From: Photobacterium ganghwense
Lineage (GTDB): Bacteria; Pseudomonadota; Gammaproteobacteria; Enterobacterales; Vibrionaceae
Direction of reading: 5' to 3'
Assembly: GCF_003025595.1 (NCBI RefSeq)
Contig: NZ_PYMI01000003.1
Coordinates: 744,001 to 808,000, forward strand
Length of the DNA: 64,000 bases
This document shows, piece after piece, positions 63,640 through 64,000 of the stretch. Position 1 is the stretch's first letter; every line of letters starts with the position of its first letter. The notes under the pieces are model-generated. The model saw only the letters and a list, made by a program, of their open reading frames with translations, was not told the origin of the DNA and made no database searches. The position numbers and the translations under genes are program-made.

Positions 63640-64000
63640 AGCGCTTGTCCGAATTGTTCGAGTTCTTCTGGGGTATTGAGGTTGATAAAGGCATCAGGCT
63701 GATCGCTGAAATCAACGGTGACCATGTTGCATTGGCGGTACAGCAGGATAATTTTTCGGTCGCCGGCGGCAAGAAACTGCTCCAGCTTGGGCAGAATACG
63801 GCGATTGAGCAGGGTCACGACCGGCTGAATATGCTCGCCGTCGTGGGCTACTGCAATATCGGTGTCAGCATTACAGGCGCGGCTCATTCTGGCCACCAGA
63901 TCGACCGGTAACTGCGGGCAGTCACACGGTACGAATCCGATCCACTCACTGTCCGGATACTGGTGCAGGGCAGCGTGCATCCCGCCAAGAGGCCCCGGAT
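63636..64000 (-). CDS. mobA: MobA, molybdenum cofactor guanylyltransferase (5' part beyond window)
   Basis: Only the C-terminal 121 residues are in the window; the gene enters from the right edge. [20 protein letters not shown] and [16 protein letters not shown] match the MobA nucleotidyltransferase (usual GPLAG and PCDxPxLP, where the Asp binds metal). The C-terminus [19 protein letters not shown] is the usual FxNxNTPEEL. MobA transfers GMP to the molybdenum cofactor in the cytoplasm. It forms an operon with the mobB-moeA fusion, overlapping by ATGA. Confidence 0.92.
   Translation of the reverse strand, partial: PGPLGGMHAALHQYPDSEWIGFVPCDCPQLPVDLVARMSRACNADTDIAVAHDGEHIQPVVTLLNRRILPKLEQFLAAGDRKIILLYRQCNMVTVDFSDQPDAFINLNTPEELEQFGQAL

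Noticed and set aside
1..64000. CRISPR arrays, insertion sequences, prophage, integron, tRNA or rRNA genes
   Set aside because: I looked for direct repeats with even spacers, transposase or integrase motifs and tRNA-like cloverleafs and saw none that hold up; the tandem repeats listed are contiguous without spacers.

Overview
The window is a chromosomal segment of a marine gammaproteobacterium, most probably a member of the Vibrionaceae (Photobacterium/Vibrio-like). Evidence is the gene set: LipA lipase with a Lif chaperone, an ExeM/NucH-type nuclease, the E. coli-like malic enzyme and HrpA, inosine-guanosine kinase, a DUF3581 protein, several Na+-coupled carriers and a DgcR-DgcN-DgcA D-glutamate locus. 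The genus is an inference. I saw no rRNA, tRNA, insertion sequence, phage gene, integrase or CRISPR array.

Layout. 1-5.9 kb: an NhaC-type antiporter cut by the window edge, a PhzF-like protein with an odd N-terminus, a GNAT enzyme, a nitrilase-family amidohydrolase, a HAD phosphatase, a Ser/Thr-rich membrane protein and a small lipoprotein. 6-9.8 kb: a CitAB/DcuSR-type two-component pair beside a 2-hydroxycarboxylate (citrate/malate) symporter. 9.8-12.6 kb: an AT-rich stretch with orphan small genes. 12.8-15 kb: lipase plus its membrane foldase. 15.2-25 kb: a glutathione peroxidase, then an extracellular nuclease flanked by two lipoprotein 5'-nucleotidases, which together could break extracellular DNA down to nucleosides and phosphate. 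25-32.2 kb: Na+:alanine/glycine symporter, small zinc-ribbon protein, NAD-malic enzyme, a stand-alone MenB homologue of the aspartate (type II) class, and an enone/quinone reductase. 32.3-44.6 kb: an OhrR/MarR regulator behind a cluster of palindromes, an HrpB-like helicase, a TerB-like protein, HrpA, Gsk, a DUF2786 protein and a conserved unknown. 44.7-48.8 kb: a DUF411 metal-related protein and a Cys-rich membrane protein, an HTH regulator, a PAP2 phosphatase, and an oxidoreductase gene with a single-base frameshift. 49.3-55.6 kb: a BCCT carrier, a GNAT/NUDIX pair, a di-haem peroxidase-family protein with an unusual CX3CH site, and a covalent flavin oxidase. 55.8-59 kb: dgcA-dgcN with dgcR upstream. 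59.4-64 kb: an exported unknown, DUF3581, a long structured non-coding stretch, and mobA plus a mobB-moeA fusion.

Most genes stand alone or in pairs and are closed by strong hairpin terminators. The common theme is nutrient scavenging (lipid, nucleic acid, D-amino acid, betaine, alanine, C4/C6 acids) and redox defence.

The strongest leads are: the PhzF gene whose family N-terminus is encoded upstream of its first in-frame GTG and which lacks the catalytic Glu; the CX3CH haem site; the stand-alone type II MenB; the array of palindromes in front of the OhrR-like gene; the structured intergenic region at 61.25-61.54 kb; and a recurring pattern of degenerate short tandem repeats, one of which is translated as the N-terminus of the glutathione peroxidase. 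I found no convincing wholly new multi-gene system.
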